The notes beneath the pieces were generated by a model. That model was not told where the DNA came from. It did not search any database and saw nothing but the letters and a program-made list of their open reading frames with translations. A stretch of DNA of 64,000 bases, from NCBI GenBank assembly GCA_037414955.1, contig JBBEWH010000013.1, positions 92,757-156,756 of the forward strand, written 5' to 3'. The translations under genes and the position numbers were made by a program. Origin of the DNA: Phytohabitans sp037414955. GTDB taxonomy: Bacteria > Actinomycetota > Actinomycetes > Mycobacteriales > Micromonosporaceae. This document shows positions 44,068 to 52,794 of this stretch, in pieces; within the stretch, counting starts at the first letter, position 1; each line of letters begins with the position of its first letter.

Positions 44068-44769
44068 CTAGGCGAGTGCGGAACGGATGGCGTCGGCCAC
44101 GGACACGGGCCGGGAGAGTACGACCGCGTGCGAGGCGTCGACCTCGGTTGTCGTGGCGCCCACGCGTGCGGCCGCTTCGTGCTGGAGTTGCGCGTCGATG
44201 ACGCGGTCGGCGGTGGCGACCAGGTAGGTGGAGGGGACGTCGGCGACTGTGGCCGTCCGCTCCTCGAAGGCGCGGGCGAGCACCGGTCGTTGCTGTGCGG
44301 CGGCCACGGCGGCGTCGGCGGTCGGCAGGTCGTGCGCGAACACCGACGGATAGGCGGCCCGGCTCAGGTAGAGCTCGATACCGGCGTCGCACCGGTAGGG
44401 GACCAGGGCCGCCAGGAGCTCGCCGGACTGGCGTACCAGGTCGATGATGTTGCCCGTGGGGGGCGGGAGCAGCGCGGCCACGTAGACGAGACCGACCACG
44501 TTGTCGGCTCGGGCCGCCGCCACGGATGCGACGGCGCCGCCGTAGCCGTGCCCGACCAGCACCACCGGGCCGTCTACCACTGCCGCGGCGGCGGCCACGT
44601 AGCGGCCGTCGATGGCCAGGCCGCGCAGCGGGTTCGGCACCGCGACGACGTCCGTACCGAGGTGGGTGCCGGCCCGGAGCGTGCCGGCCCAGCTGCCCGT
44701 ATCGGCGAACGCGTCGTGCACCAGCAGCACCGTCGGTGTGCTGCCGTTGCGGGTTGCCCTGCCTGCCAC
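44068..44769 (-). CDS. alpha/beta hydrolase paralog without catalytic Ser
   Basis: 233 residues without a signal peptide, similar in order and length to the neighbouring secreted hydrolase. The nucleophile elbow reads VLVGHGYGGAV (codon GGC, Gly) where the paralog has GHSYGG, and the oxyanion motif is VHDAF instead of VHGAF. The His (DASHAVVL) remains. A dead hydrolase by motif, with intact frame and normal codon use, so possibly a ligand-binding protein. Confidence 0.8.
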   Translation of the reverse strand: MAGRATRNGSTPTVLLVHDAFADTGSWAGTLRAGTHLGTDVVAVPNPLRGLAIDGRYVAAAAAVVDGPVVLVGHGYGGAVASVAAARADNVVGLVYVAALLPPPTGNIIDLVRQSGELLAALVPYRCDAGIELYLSRAAYPSVFAHDLPTADAAVAAAQQRPVLARAFEERTATVADVPSTYLVATADRVIDAQLQHEAAARVGATTTEVDASHAVVLSRPVSVADAIRSALA

Positions 44770-44813
44770 CCGCTCAACGTAGGTTCGGCGGGCGGCGGTT
44801 CGCGTACGTACGA

Positions 44814-47483
44814 CTACGTACTGTCGGCCATCGCGCGTGCCAACTCGCCGCGCGACTTGATGCCAAGCTTTGGATAAATCCGGTACAGATGCGTCGTGAT
44901 CGTGCGCGGCGACAGGAACAGCCGCTCGGCGATCTCCTTGTTGCTCAGCCCTTCGGCGGCCAGCCTGGCGATCTGCAGCTCCTGCGGGGTCAGGACACCG
45001 GCCGCGTCGACCGGTCGGCGCAGCGACTCACCCGACGCGCGCAGCTCGGCCCGGGCCCGGTCGGCCCACGGCGCCGCGCCGAGGGCGTCGAACGTCGCCG
45101 CGGCCGAGCGGAGCAACGGGCGTGACTCGGCCGCGCGCCGCTGCCGCCGCAGCCACGTGCCGTACGCGTGCTGGAGCCGGGCCCGCTCGAACGGCCATCC
45201 GGACAGGTCGGCGGTGAGCGCGGCCTCGAAGACCTCGGCGTCGCGCGCGAGCAGCGCCTCGGCGTACCGCAAGGCCACCACCAGCGCGGGCGACCCACAC
45301 TCGCGCGCGACCGGGGCGAGCCGCGCGGCGATCGCGCGCAGCTCGTCCTCCTGCCCGCTCCAGGCGGCCGCCTCGGCCAGATGCCCGAACGTCACGAAGC
45401 GCATGTACGGGTGGTGCGACACATCGCCAGGGTCGAAGATCCGGTGAAACTGCCGGTACGCGTCCTCCGGCCGGCCGCCGGCGAGCGCCTCGACCCCACG
45501 GATCGTCTGCACCAGCGCCAGCATCGGCAGCCGCCGGCTCGGCAACAACACGCTCTCCCCGAGATCGGCTGCCTCCCGCGCGGCGGGCCCGTCACCACGC
45601 AACGCCTGGGCGAGCCCGAGCATCAGCCGCGCGGTCAGTGCCCACGGCGGCTGGCCGGTCTCGGTGGCCAGGCTCGCAGCCTCGACCGCCGCCGGCAGCG
45701 CCACGCGCGTGTCGCCCAGGCACGCCGCCGTGTATGCCTGGCTGGTCAACAGCTGGGCGAGGACACCGATCCGCCCCTGCGCCCGCACCCCGGCAGCGGC
45801 GGCCGCGTAGAAATGCGCCGCCAGATCCAGCGCCCCGATGGCGCCGGCGGCCAAGCCCAGTGCGTGCTGCTCGGCCGGGCTCAAGTCGAACCGGGTGCGC
45901 AGCTGGGTGATGCGTTCCAGCGAGACGGCGCCACGCTCGATCGGTGCGATCATCGCCACGGTGGCCACCATCCGTGGGTCTTCCTTGGCGGCGTCGAACC
46001 GGTCGGCGACAGTCAGGTACAGCTGGATCGTCTCGGCGTCCGCATTGGACCAGAAGAACCGCAGGCCCATCGCGTGCAGTCCGTCCGTCGCGCGCACCAG
46101 GTCGCCCTCCCGACGCAGGGCGTCCACGAGCTCGGCGTAGACGGCCAGCCGGGCGGTGCCGGACCAGCCGGTGACGAACAACGTCTCGCGCAGGTACGAC
46201 AGCCACGCCTGGTCGGCCGGTCGCAGGTGCTCCTCGACCACCTCGCCGAGCAGCCGCCGCGCTGCCGCGTTGTCGCCCAGCTGGGAGGCGACCTCCGAGG
46301 CGGCCAGGAGCCGCCGGCCCCGTTCGGCCGGGTCCTCGCTCAGCTGCACAGCCCGCTCGAACGCGGCCAGCGCGACGCCGGCCGCCTGGCGGTGCCCGGC
46401 CCGGGTGGCCGTCTCGGCCAGCTCCCGGGCCAGCGCCTCATCCGGCCCGGCGGCCGCCGCCGCACGGTGCCACACGTACCGGTCGGGGTCGGCGGCCACC
46501 ACCTCGGCCAGCGCGGCGTGCACCCGCCTCCGCTGCGCCGCGCTCGCCGACTGGTACAGCGCTGACCGCAGCAGCGGATGCCGAAACCGCAGCCGGTACG
46601 CGTCGTCGACCTGGACCAGCCGGGTCACGACGGCCGCCTCGACGTCGTCGAGGGTCACCGGCCGCCCTTCCACCTTGGTGCACGCCGCGAGCACCTCGTC
46701 GAGGCCGTCGCCGTCGTCCAGCGCCGCGACCAGCAACAGCGACCGGGTCACCGCCGGCAGCTCGGCGACCAGCGCGGCGAACGTCCGCTCCACCCGTGTG
46801 CTCAGCGGCAACCATGACGGCAGGAGCGCCCCGCCACCCGACCGCGCGGCCACACCACCCAGCTCGACCAGACCCAGCGGGTTGCCCGCCGACTGCTCCA
46901 ACACCCGCTCCCGCAGCGCGGGGGACAGGCCCGGCGCGACCCGGTCGAGCAACGCGCCCGCGTCGGCCGCCGACAACGGCTCGAGCCGCAGCTCCGGCAG
47001 CCCCGCCTTGGCCAGCAACTCGTCGACGTCCTCACCGTCGCGCGCGGTCAGCACGACCGCGACCGGATCCGACTCGACCCGCCGCGCCGCGAACGTCAGC
47101 GCCTCCCACGAGCCGCGGTCGAGCCAGTGCGCGTCTTCGACGGCCACGAAGACCGGCTCCCGCTGCCCGCCGAGCAACTCCAGCAGATCCATAGCAGCCC
47201 GATAGGGCGACTCGATCTCCCCGGCCCGGAACGCGGCACCGGCCCGTAGCGAGCGCAGCAGGCGGTGCAGCGCCGCGTACGGCACATGCACCTCCGCCTG
47301 GACCCCGGACGTGCCGACGACCCGCATCCCGCGCCCACCCGCCAGAGTGGCCACATGCGCCAGCAACGCCGACTTGCCGATCCCGGCCTCGCCACGCACC
47401 ACCATGGCACCGCCGCGGTGCTCCACCGCACCGTCGACCGCCGCTGTCAGCGCGACGGTCTGCGCCTCGCGTCCGACCAGCAT
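44814..47483 (-). CDS. LAL-type (LuxR-family) ATP-binding regulator
   Basis: 889 residues. AAA/NB-ARC-like module at the N-terminus: LVGREAQT, Walker A GEAGIGKSALL near residue 36, Walker B-like FVAVEDAHWLD near 113. A long TPR-like helical middle follows, then a C-terminal LuxR HTH (LTPQELQIARLAAEGLSNKE, then ERLFLSPRTITTHLYRIYPK). First gene of a same-strand series with four alpha/beta hydrolases and an MBL hydrolase; probable activator of that operon. Confidence 0.92.
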   Translation of the reverse strand: MLVGREAQTVALTAAVDGAVEHRGGAMVVRGEAGIGKSALLAHVATLAGGRGMRVVGTSGVQAEVHVPYAALHRLLRSLRAGAAFRAGEIESPYRAAMDLLELLGGQREPVFVAVEDAHWLDRGSWEALTFAARRVESDPVAVVLTARDGEDVDELLAKAGLPELRLEPLSAADAGALLDRVAPGLSPALRERVLEQSAGNPLGLVELGGVAARSGGGALLPSWLPLSTRVERTFAALVAELPAVTRSLLLVAALDDGDGLDEVLAACTKVEGRPVTLDDVEAAVVTRLVQVDDAYRLRFRHPLLRSALYQSASAAQRRRVHAALAEVVAADPDRYVWHRAAAAAGPDEALARELAETATRAGHRQAAGVALAAFERAVQLSEDPAERGRRLLAASEVASQLGDNAAARRLLGEVVEEHLRPADQAWLSYLRETLFVTGWSGTARLAVYAELVDALRREGDLVRATDGLHAMGLRFFWSNADAETIQLYLTVADRFDAAKEDPRMVATVAMIAPIERGAVSLERITQLRTRFDLSPAEQHALGLAAGAIGALDLAAHFYAAAAAGVRAQGRIGVLAQLLTSQAYTAACLGDTRVALPAAVEAASLATETGQPPWALTARLMLGLAQALRGDGPAAREAADLGESVLLPSRRLPMLALVQTIRGVEALAGGRPEDAYRQFHRIFDPGDVSHHPYMRFVTFGHLAEAAAWSGQEDELRAIAARLAPVARECGSPALVVALRYAEALLARDAEVFEAALTADLSGWPFERARLQHAYGTWLRRQRRAAESRPLLRSAAATFDALGAAPWADRARAELRASGESLRRPVDAAGVLTPQELQIARLAAEGLSNKEIAERLFLSPRTITTHLYRIYPKLGIKSRGELARAMADST

Positions 47484-47614
47484 GCGCCAATGGTAGCCAG
47501 ATGATCTATAGACAGGAGGAGCGAGTCAGCGAAGCTGATTTCGTGGCGGCTCAGGCCATCCGGGCGGTTCGCCCGCCCGAGGACGGCACCGCCCGCACCT
47601 GTCTCCTCACCGGT

Positions 47615-47758
47615 CTGCTGCCAGCAGCCGTCCATCTCGTTGCCCAGGCACCACAGCTTCACCCCGTGCGGCGCCTTCGACCCGTTGGCGCGACGCAGCT
47701 CCGACAGGTGCGTGCCGCCTTGGTGGTTCATGTACTCGTGCACGTCGAGCAGCCGCTG
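47615..47758 (-). pseudogene. internal fragment of a GH51 arabinofuranosidase
   Basis: Minus-strand frame reads EYMNHQGGTHLSELRRANGS then HGVKLWCLGNEMDG, the segment of GH51 alpha-L-arabinofuranosidases that carries the acid/base Glu (NEMDG). Both sides are lost; upstream it is joined to an esterase fragment in another frame at about 47758, downstream it runs to unrelated sequence. Confidence 0.75.
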
Positions 47759-48054
47759 CTGCGGGTCACCGACGGGTAGATCACGACGAAGCCGTACCGG
47801 TCCGCCAGCCCGGCGTATCCGGTCTGGGAGTGGAAGCCCGGCCCGGAGCCGCCGCAGTAGTGCACGGCGACCACGATGGGCGGCCGGGCGGCGACCCTGT
47901 CCGGCACGTAGATGTGCATGCGGATGTTGCTGGGGTTGGTGCCGAAGCCGGTCACCTCGGTCAGCGTCGCCGCCGAAGCCGGCCCCGCCAAGGTCACCGC
48001 CGCGGCGGCGGCCAGTACGGCCGCCGCCAAGGTGCACAAGAGTTTGGTCTTCAC
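47728..48054 (-). pseudogene. truncated secreted CE1/PHB-depolymerase-like esterase
   Basis: Starts at GTG 48054 with AGGAGAG upstream and an intact signal peptide (CTLAAAVLAAAAAVTLAGPA..ASA). It continues with TEVTGFGTNPSNIRMHIYVP, VAVHYCGGSGPG and YGFVVIYPS, the N-terminal third of a feruloyl/acetylxylan-esterase-like protein, then breaks off at about 47760, before the catalytic Ser motif. Confidence 0.78.
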
Positions 48055-48070
48055 TGGCAATGCTCTCCTG

Positions 48071-48400
48071 TCAGGGGCTGGTGCACGAGATGCCGGTCGG
48101 AGCGGCGGCACCGTCGCCGTTGGCGACGTAGCCGAAGGTGGTCGCGGCGCTGGCGGCAAGGCTGCCGTTGTACGGCGCGGTGCAGCCGGCCTGTCCCGGC
48201 GGCGGCGTGGTCGGCGGTGCGCTCGTGGGCGGTGCGCTCGTAGGCGGTGTTGACGGCGGCGGCGATGTGGGGTTGGTGCCGTCCGTGATGCTGCGCGGGA
48301 CCGCGCGCAGGGCGTTGAACCAGACCGTGGCCATCTTGCCGTAGCCGCCCGCGTTGGGGTGCACGCCGTCGGCGAGGTCGGCGGTGCCCAGCGCCGGGTC
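48071..48400 (-). pseudogene. SGNH-hydrolase tail with linker and CBM2 end
   Basis: Reads DLADGVHPNAGGYGKMATVW (the last block of SGNH/GDSL hydrolases with catalytic Asp and His), NALRAVPRSITDGT, a Pro/Thr/Ser linker, then SLAASAATTFGYVANGDG and a final CTSP, the end of a CBM2-type module. Catalytic front and most of the CBM are missing. It is out of frame with the preceding CE15 piece. Confidence 0.72.
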
Positions 48401-48414
48401 CTCCTTCGGTTAGG

Positions 48415-48941
48415 GGCTCGTGCAGGTAAGGGCGGGTGACCTGGGTGACGGACGGGGTGCCGCCGCCGGTGGGGATGGTCCACGGGATGGCGGCGGTGCT
48501 GGGCGGGTAGGGCACGTTGTTGAACGTCCGCGTCACGTTCAGGCCGCGCCCGTATTTGTCGGCGAGGTCCATGACGGCGTTGTAGTCGTTGATGTCGATC
48601 TGGTGGCCGCCGGGGCGGTAGGCGATGCCGATCCGGTCGGGGACGCCGAGGTACTCGTAGACCAGCCGGGCGCCACGGTAGCTGTAGCTGGTGCCGATCG
48701 GGCTGGTGCGGATGTCGGAGCCCTCGGTGCCGATGGTGATCAGCAGCGGCCGGGACGCGATGAGAGCGCCCAGCTCGTGCTGGTCGATCGGTAGCCGGTT
48801 GGCCTGCCCCCGGAAGGTGGCGAAGCGTGGGGTGAACCAGTACGCGGCGCCGAGGATGTCGTCGAGGGTCTCGTTGTTGCTGCCGGTGGAGGAGAAGAAG
48901 CGGTAGTTGCCCATCCCGGCGGTACCCGCCGAACCCGGTCA
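48415..48941 (-). pseudogene. C-terminal half of a CE15-type esterase
   Basis: The frame entering at PGSAGTAGMGNYRFF matches the intact paralog at 61431-63020 over ~165 residues (YWFTPRFATFRGQA, LPIDQHELGALI, IGTEGSDIRTSP, AYRPGGHQIDINDYNAVMD). The active-site Ser part is missing: a stop lies just before the match and the ~115-bp repeat begins 18 bases upstream. Downstream it ends near 48415 and continues out of frame in the SGNH piece. Confidence 0.8.
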
Positions 48942-48958
48942 GGTGGTATCGGTACGCC

Positions 48959-49075
48959 GGGGCGTCGCGGCGACGCCCAGCGATGCGGTCGTGGACTGCC
49001 ACTCCGTCCGACCGCGCGTCCGGCTCGAAACAGTTGGCAGTATCGATGGAAACGGTTCGGTTGGCAACCCCGAGA
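48959..49075. repeat. ~115-bp repeat, copy 1, with LacI-type half-operator
   Basis: Begins GGGGCGTCGCGGCGACGCCC and ends near CGAGA; same orientation and roughly 85-90% similar to 56543-56656. It carries GAAACGGTTC (49049-49058), one base off the perfect palindrome at 61253. Both copies sit upstream of a CE15-type gene on the minus strand; copy 1 also precedes the LacI gene. Confidence 0.8.
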
Positions 49076-49127
49076 CCGCGAGGGCGTCGCGGAGCTGTCC
49101 GATGTGTCGTGGTCGTCATCGATCTGA

Positions 49128-50201
49128 ATGGGGGTGGCCTCATACACTGCCGCCGTGGCGGAACGGATTGTGGAAGTCCAGCGGCGGGGCCGTCGGCGTG
49201 GAGAGTTGACCATCGCGACGATCGCGCGCCTGGCCGGCGTGTCGAAGCCGACCGTGTCCAAGGTCCTCAACGGCCGGACCGGCGTCGCGGTGGAGACCCG
49301 GCAGCGGGTCGAGGCGCTGCTGGCCGAGCACGGCTACCGGCGGCCCGACGCGGTGCCTCCCACGGCCACCCTCGAAGTGGTGTTCCACGGGCTGGAGAGC
49401 AACCAGGCGATCAAGATCATGCGTGGGGTCGAGCGGGTGGCCCGCCAGCACGAGCTCGCCGTCGGCTTCACCGAGGTGAACGACGAGGGCACCTCACACG
49501 GCCGGCCCTGGACCGAATGGGTCCTGGCACGGCGCCCGATCGGCGTGATCGCCGTGTACTCGAATATCACCCCAGCGCAGCACGCCCAACTGGCCGTCAG
49601 CGCGATCCCGCTGGTCACCCTCGACCCGACCGGGCAGCCGGTGCACCCGACCCCCTCGGTCGGCGCGACCAACTGGAGCGGCGGTATCGCCGCCACCCAG
49701 CACCTGCTCGACCTCGGCCACCGCCGGATCGCCGTAATCAGCGGACCGGCCCAGTACCTCGGCGCGCGAGCCCGGCTGGAGGGCTGCCGCGCGGCGCTGG
49801 ACGCCGCCGGCATCCCGCTTGATCCCCGGCTGGTGCGCACCGGGCCCTTCGGCTTCGGGATCGGTCGCGAGTTCGGCCGCGAGCTGTTGCGCCTGCCCGA
49901 CCCGCCGACCGCCGTGCTGTGCGGCAACGACCTGCAGGCCCTCGGTGTGTACACGGCCGCCGCCGAGCTCGGCCTGCGTATCCCGCACCAGCTGAGCGTG
50001 GTCGGCTTCGACGACATCGACACCACCAACTGGTGCTGGCCACCGATGACCACCGTGCGGCAGCCGTTTATCGAGATGGGCACCACGGCCGCCCGGATGG
50101 TCGTCGCCCTCGCCGCCGGCGAGGCCCTGAGCCAGCCACGGATCGAGCTGGCCACCACGCTCGTCGTCCGCGACAGCACAGCGCCGCCAGCCCGACCCTG
50201 A
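49128..50201 (+). CDS. LacI-family transcriptional regulator
   Basis: 357 residues. HTH LTIATIARLAGVSKPTVSKV then LNGRTGVA, followed by a sugar-binding type-I periplasmic fold (IGVIAVYSNI, RIAVISGP, AVLCGNDLQALGVY, LSVVGFDDI, PPMTTVRQP). ATG 49128 lacks an obvious ribosome binding site; GTG 49155 is an in-frame alternative. Its nearest relative in the window is the LacI half of the fused regulator at 59415. Probably represses xylan genes by binding GAAACnnTTC sites such as 49049-49058. Confidence 0.9.
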   Translation: MGVASYTAAVAERIVEVQRRGRRRGELTIATIARLAGVSKPTVSKVLNGRTGVAVETRQRVEALLAEHGYRRPDAVPPTATLEVVFHGLESNQAIKIMRGVERVARQHELAVGFTEVNDEGTSHGRPWTEWVLARRPIGVIAVYSNITPAQHAQLAVSAIPLVTLDPTGQPVHPTPSVGATNWSGGIAATQHLLDLGHRRIAVISGPAQYLGARARLEGCRAALDAAGIPLDPRLVRTGPFGFGIGREFGRELLRLPDPPTAVLCGNDLQALGVYTAAAELGLRIPHQLSVVGFDDIDTTNWCWPPMTTVRQPFIEMGTTAARMVVALAAGEALSQPRIELATTLVVRDSTAPPARP

Positions 50202-50450
50202 CCGCGCCGACGGAGGCGCGGGCTTGCCACCGGGTACCCGCCCGGGCTTGAGCCTCTGCCGGCGGGGTCGGCTTGGCGGTCGCGACCTGGCTGAAGCCAG
50301 GTGATTGCCGGTGGGTCAGGCCCAACTCGCCGACGCGTAGTCCGGCCTGAAAACGGGAGCCCGCGTCGAGGGCGACCAGCAGTTCGGCGACCCGGCGGCG
50401 GTAGGTGCGCAGCGACATGTCGAGTTCCCGCGCCGCGGCCTCATGCCCGA
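50202..50450 (-). pseudogene. LuxR-type HTH tail, truncated
   Basis: Minus frame reads VGHEAAARELDMSLRTYRRR then VAELLVALDAGSRFQAGLRV and GELGL, the C-terminal HTH of a LuxR-family regulator without its recognition partner upstream; the 5' part is replaced by the 3' end of the MDR gene region. It overlaps no intact gene except its run-off into the LacI gene antisense. Confidence 0.55.
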
Positions 50451-51574
50451 CCTGGACCGAACCGGTCCGGCAGCTGCTCGCGTTGGAGGACGAGTTTCGT
50501 GGTCCGCGCCCGGTAGGCGCGAGGAGCGTCGTCCCAGTCGGCGACCATCGTGGTCACGTCCTCGGCGGGGAAGCCGGTGCGGTCGATGAACGCCAGCAGC
50601 TCTGGCAGGACCGCGCGTGGGTGTGACACACCCAGGTGCAGGGTCAGGTCGGTGGCGTACATGTGCATGAGCGGCAGCCGCGTACCTGATGCGAGGTAGT
50701 AACCCACTGCCGTGCAGATGCCGCCCGGAGCGAGCGCCCGCAGGGCGGTGCGGAGGCCGGCGGGACGCGAGGTCGCCTCGACGGCGATGTCGTATCCGCG
50801 CAGGCGGCCGGTCCGCGACAGCGGGCCGGTCCGCGCGCCGAACCCCTCGGCGATCCGCCGGCGTGCGGGGTCGTCGTCGAGGTAGTCGACGGCCGCGGCG
50901 CCGTGGGCGACGGCCAGACCCGCCGCGTAGAGGCCGATGCTCTTGGCGCCGCCGCCGAGGATCACCGCCCGGCCACCGCCGCGTTCGACCAGCGGGGGCA
51001 CCACCGCTCGCCAGGCGTCGGCGAGATTGTCGCTGGCGGCGGCCACCCGCAGCGCAGGGACACCCGCCGGCACCGGGACAAGCATGTGGTCCGCGTGAGG
51101 CACTGTCAGCGCGTCGGTGATCATGCCGCCGTAGTCACCGCTGGAGGGACCGAATCCGTACGCGGCGAGGGTCCGCCCGCGGGTCGTCGCGTCGCATTTG
51201 GAGGTGAGGCTGCGGCGGCAGGATCGGCAGACACCGCAGGAGACCGCCCAGGGCACGATCACCGTCTGCCCGGCGTGGACGGTCTGGACGTTGGCGCCTA
51301 CGGCGGTGACCTCGGCGACGCATTCGTGGCCGATGCAGAACGGGCCTCGGAAGGGGACCGGGCCGCAGATCGCGGCGACGACGGGGTCGACCAGGCCGAC
51401 GGCGATTCCGGCCTGCAGCGCCCGGGAGACCGGGTAGTGGATCGGCAGGGTGTCGCCGTCGCAGCGTGCGGCGAGGAACGGCCGGACGATCGCGCCGTCC
51501 GGATCGACAGGTCCGGGCGGGGTCTGTGCTCGCCACGCGAGCCGGCCGCTGCGGACGAAGTGCAGTTCACGCAC
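50441..51574 (-). CDS. zinc-type MDR alcohol dehydrogenase-like protein
   Basis: 377 residues from GTG 51574. GHE motif (FCIGHECVAEV) for catalytic zinc, structural-zinc-like Cys set in CGVCRSCRRSLTSKC, Rossmann region VILGGGAKSIGLYAAGLA. Cofactor NAD(P)H. It follows a 3'-truncated paralog of the same family with three bases between. Substrate unknown; the 3' end runs next to a LuxR remnant. Confidence 0.85.
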   Translation of the reverse strand: MRELHFVRSGRLAWRAQTPPGPVDPDGAIVRPFLAARCDGDTLPIHYPVSRALQAGIAVGLVDPVVAAICGPVPFRGPFCIGHECVAEVTAVGANVQTVHAGQTVIVPWAVSCGVCRSCRRSLTSKCDATTRGRTLAAYGFGPSSGDYGGMITDALTVPHADHMLVPVPAGVPALRVAAASDNLADAWRAVVPPLVERGGGRAVILGGGAKSIGLYAAGLAVAHGAAAVDYLDDDPARRRIAEGFGARTGPLSRTGRLRGYDIAVEATSRPAGLRTALRALAPGGICTAVGYYLASGTRLPLMHMYATDLTLHLGVSHPRAVLPELLAFIDRTGFPAEDVTTMVADWDDAPRAYRARTTKLVLQREQLPDRFGPGRA

Positions 51575-51577
51575 GGG

Positions 51578-52291
51578 TCAGTCCTTGCGGACGAAGACGG
51601 GCTTGAGGTGCCGTACCGGCTCGAGCACCTCGGTGGTACGGGCGCCGAACGCCTCGGCGAGCTGCCGATGTTCCGGATCGGGATCGACGTAGAGCACGTC
51701 GGAGGCGCCCAGGGCGCGGGCGATGTCGCAGACGTACAGGCCGATAGTGCCGCGGGCGACGACCAGCACGCGGGCCCCGGGCCGGGCGCTGAGGTGTGGG
51801 GCGACCAGCCGCCACGACAGTGACCAGTTGTCGCTCGCCGACGCCATGGCCACCGGGTCCAGGCCGGCCGGGAGCGGTACCAGCATGGCGTCCGCCCAGG
51901 GCACGCGGACCAGGTCGGAGAACAGGCCACCCCAGCTGCCGCCGATCGGCGTGCCGTACATCGCCATGTGTGGAACCGACGCGCAGTGTGCTGTCAGTCC
52001 CCGGCGGCACGGCTCGCAGCTGCCACAGTTGATGGACCAGGGCACCACCACCAGGTCGCCCGCGGTCACGGTGATCACGGCGTCGCCGATCTCGACGACC
52101 TTGGCCACGCATTCGTGGCCGATGGCGAACGGCGGGTCGATGAATCCCCGACCGGCCAGGATCGCGGAATCCACGTCACAGGCCGTCGCCGTCACCGGCG
52201 CGACGATGGCTTCCTGGTCGGACCGCACCCTCGGGTCCGGTACGTCGCGCCACTCGACGGTGCGCCGCGCGATGTAGGTCAGCTCACGCAT
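51578..52291 (-). pseudogene. MDR dehydrogenase truncated at the C-terminus
   Basis: 237 residues from ATG 52291. Intact front: FAIGHECVAKV, CGSCEPCRRGLTAHC, and Rossmann region LVVARGTIGLYVCDIARALG. It stops after LEPVRHLKPVFVRKD, about 120 residues short of the family and of its neighbour. The deletion ends exactly at the next MDR gene, suggesting recombination between tandem paralogs. The half-protein lacks the last strands of the cofactor domain and part of the catalytic domain. Confidence 0.7.
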
Positions 52292-52480
52292 CGGCGCGCT
52301 GCGCCTTCGCCATGGCCACGAGGTCGGCGTAGCGGACGATCGAGCCACCGGCACCCCAGGTGCCCTCGCGCTGCTCGTGCACCAGCACCCAGACGTGCGA
52401 GGCGTCGTCAGGTGCCAGCCCGGCGGCCTTGAGCACGGTGTGCGTCACCTCCTCGACCAGACCCGCCTTGCGGCGCTCCG
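52284..52480 (-). pseudogene. 4-oxalocrotonate tautomerase-like gene, 5' truncated
   Basis: Minus frame reads LSERRKAGLVEEVTHTVLKA then HVWVLVHEQREGTWGAGG, a tautomerase-family protein. The start with the catalytic Pro1 is missing; at about 52480 the sequence switches to a TetR remnant on the other strand. Its stop overlaps the start of the truncated MDR gene by eight bases. Confidence 0.68.
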
Positions 52481-52483
52481 ACA

Positions 52484-52627
52484 GAGCAGGCCGCGCAGAT
52501 CGCCACACTCATCGTCGCGGCGGTGGAGGGCACCGTGGCCATGTGCCGGGCCAAGCACAGCGCCGAACCCTTGGACCGTATCGCCATGCAACTCCAGGCT
52601 CTCATCGGCGGAGCGATCAGGTGTTGA
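52484..52627 (+). pseudogene. C-terminal TetR fragment
   Basis: Plus frame reads AAQIATLIVAAVEGTVAMCR then AKHSAEPLDRIAMQLQALI and a TGA at 52625. This is the last helix pair of a TetR-family regulator; the DNA-binding part is gone. A similar fragment occurs on the minus strand at 56826-57062. Confidence 0.7.
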
Positions 52628-52750
52628 CAGCGGGGCGGTGACAGATGCGATCCATGACGTACTGGGGAGGGAGTGGCTGAGCGGACGAAAGGCGGCCCGA
52701 GCTCCGTCAGGTCCTTGGGCGCCTACATGCGTTGGTCGGGCTGTCGGGAG

Positions 52751-52775
52751 CCCGCGGCGGATTACCCGCCGCGGG
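52751..52775. terminator. stem-loop terminator
   Basis: CCCGCGGCGG-attac-CCGCCGCGGG: perfect 10-bp stem, 5-base loop, about 20 bases past the stop of the CBM2 protein gene (minus strand). The stretch 52628-52794 shows no gene. Confidence 0.75.
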
Positions 52776-52794
52776 GTCCCATGGCATTCGGTTG

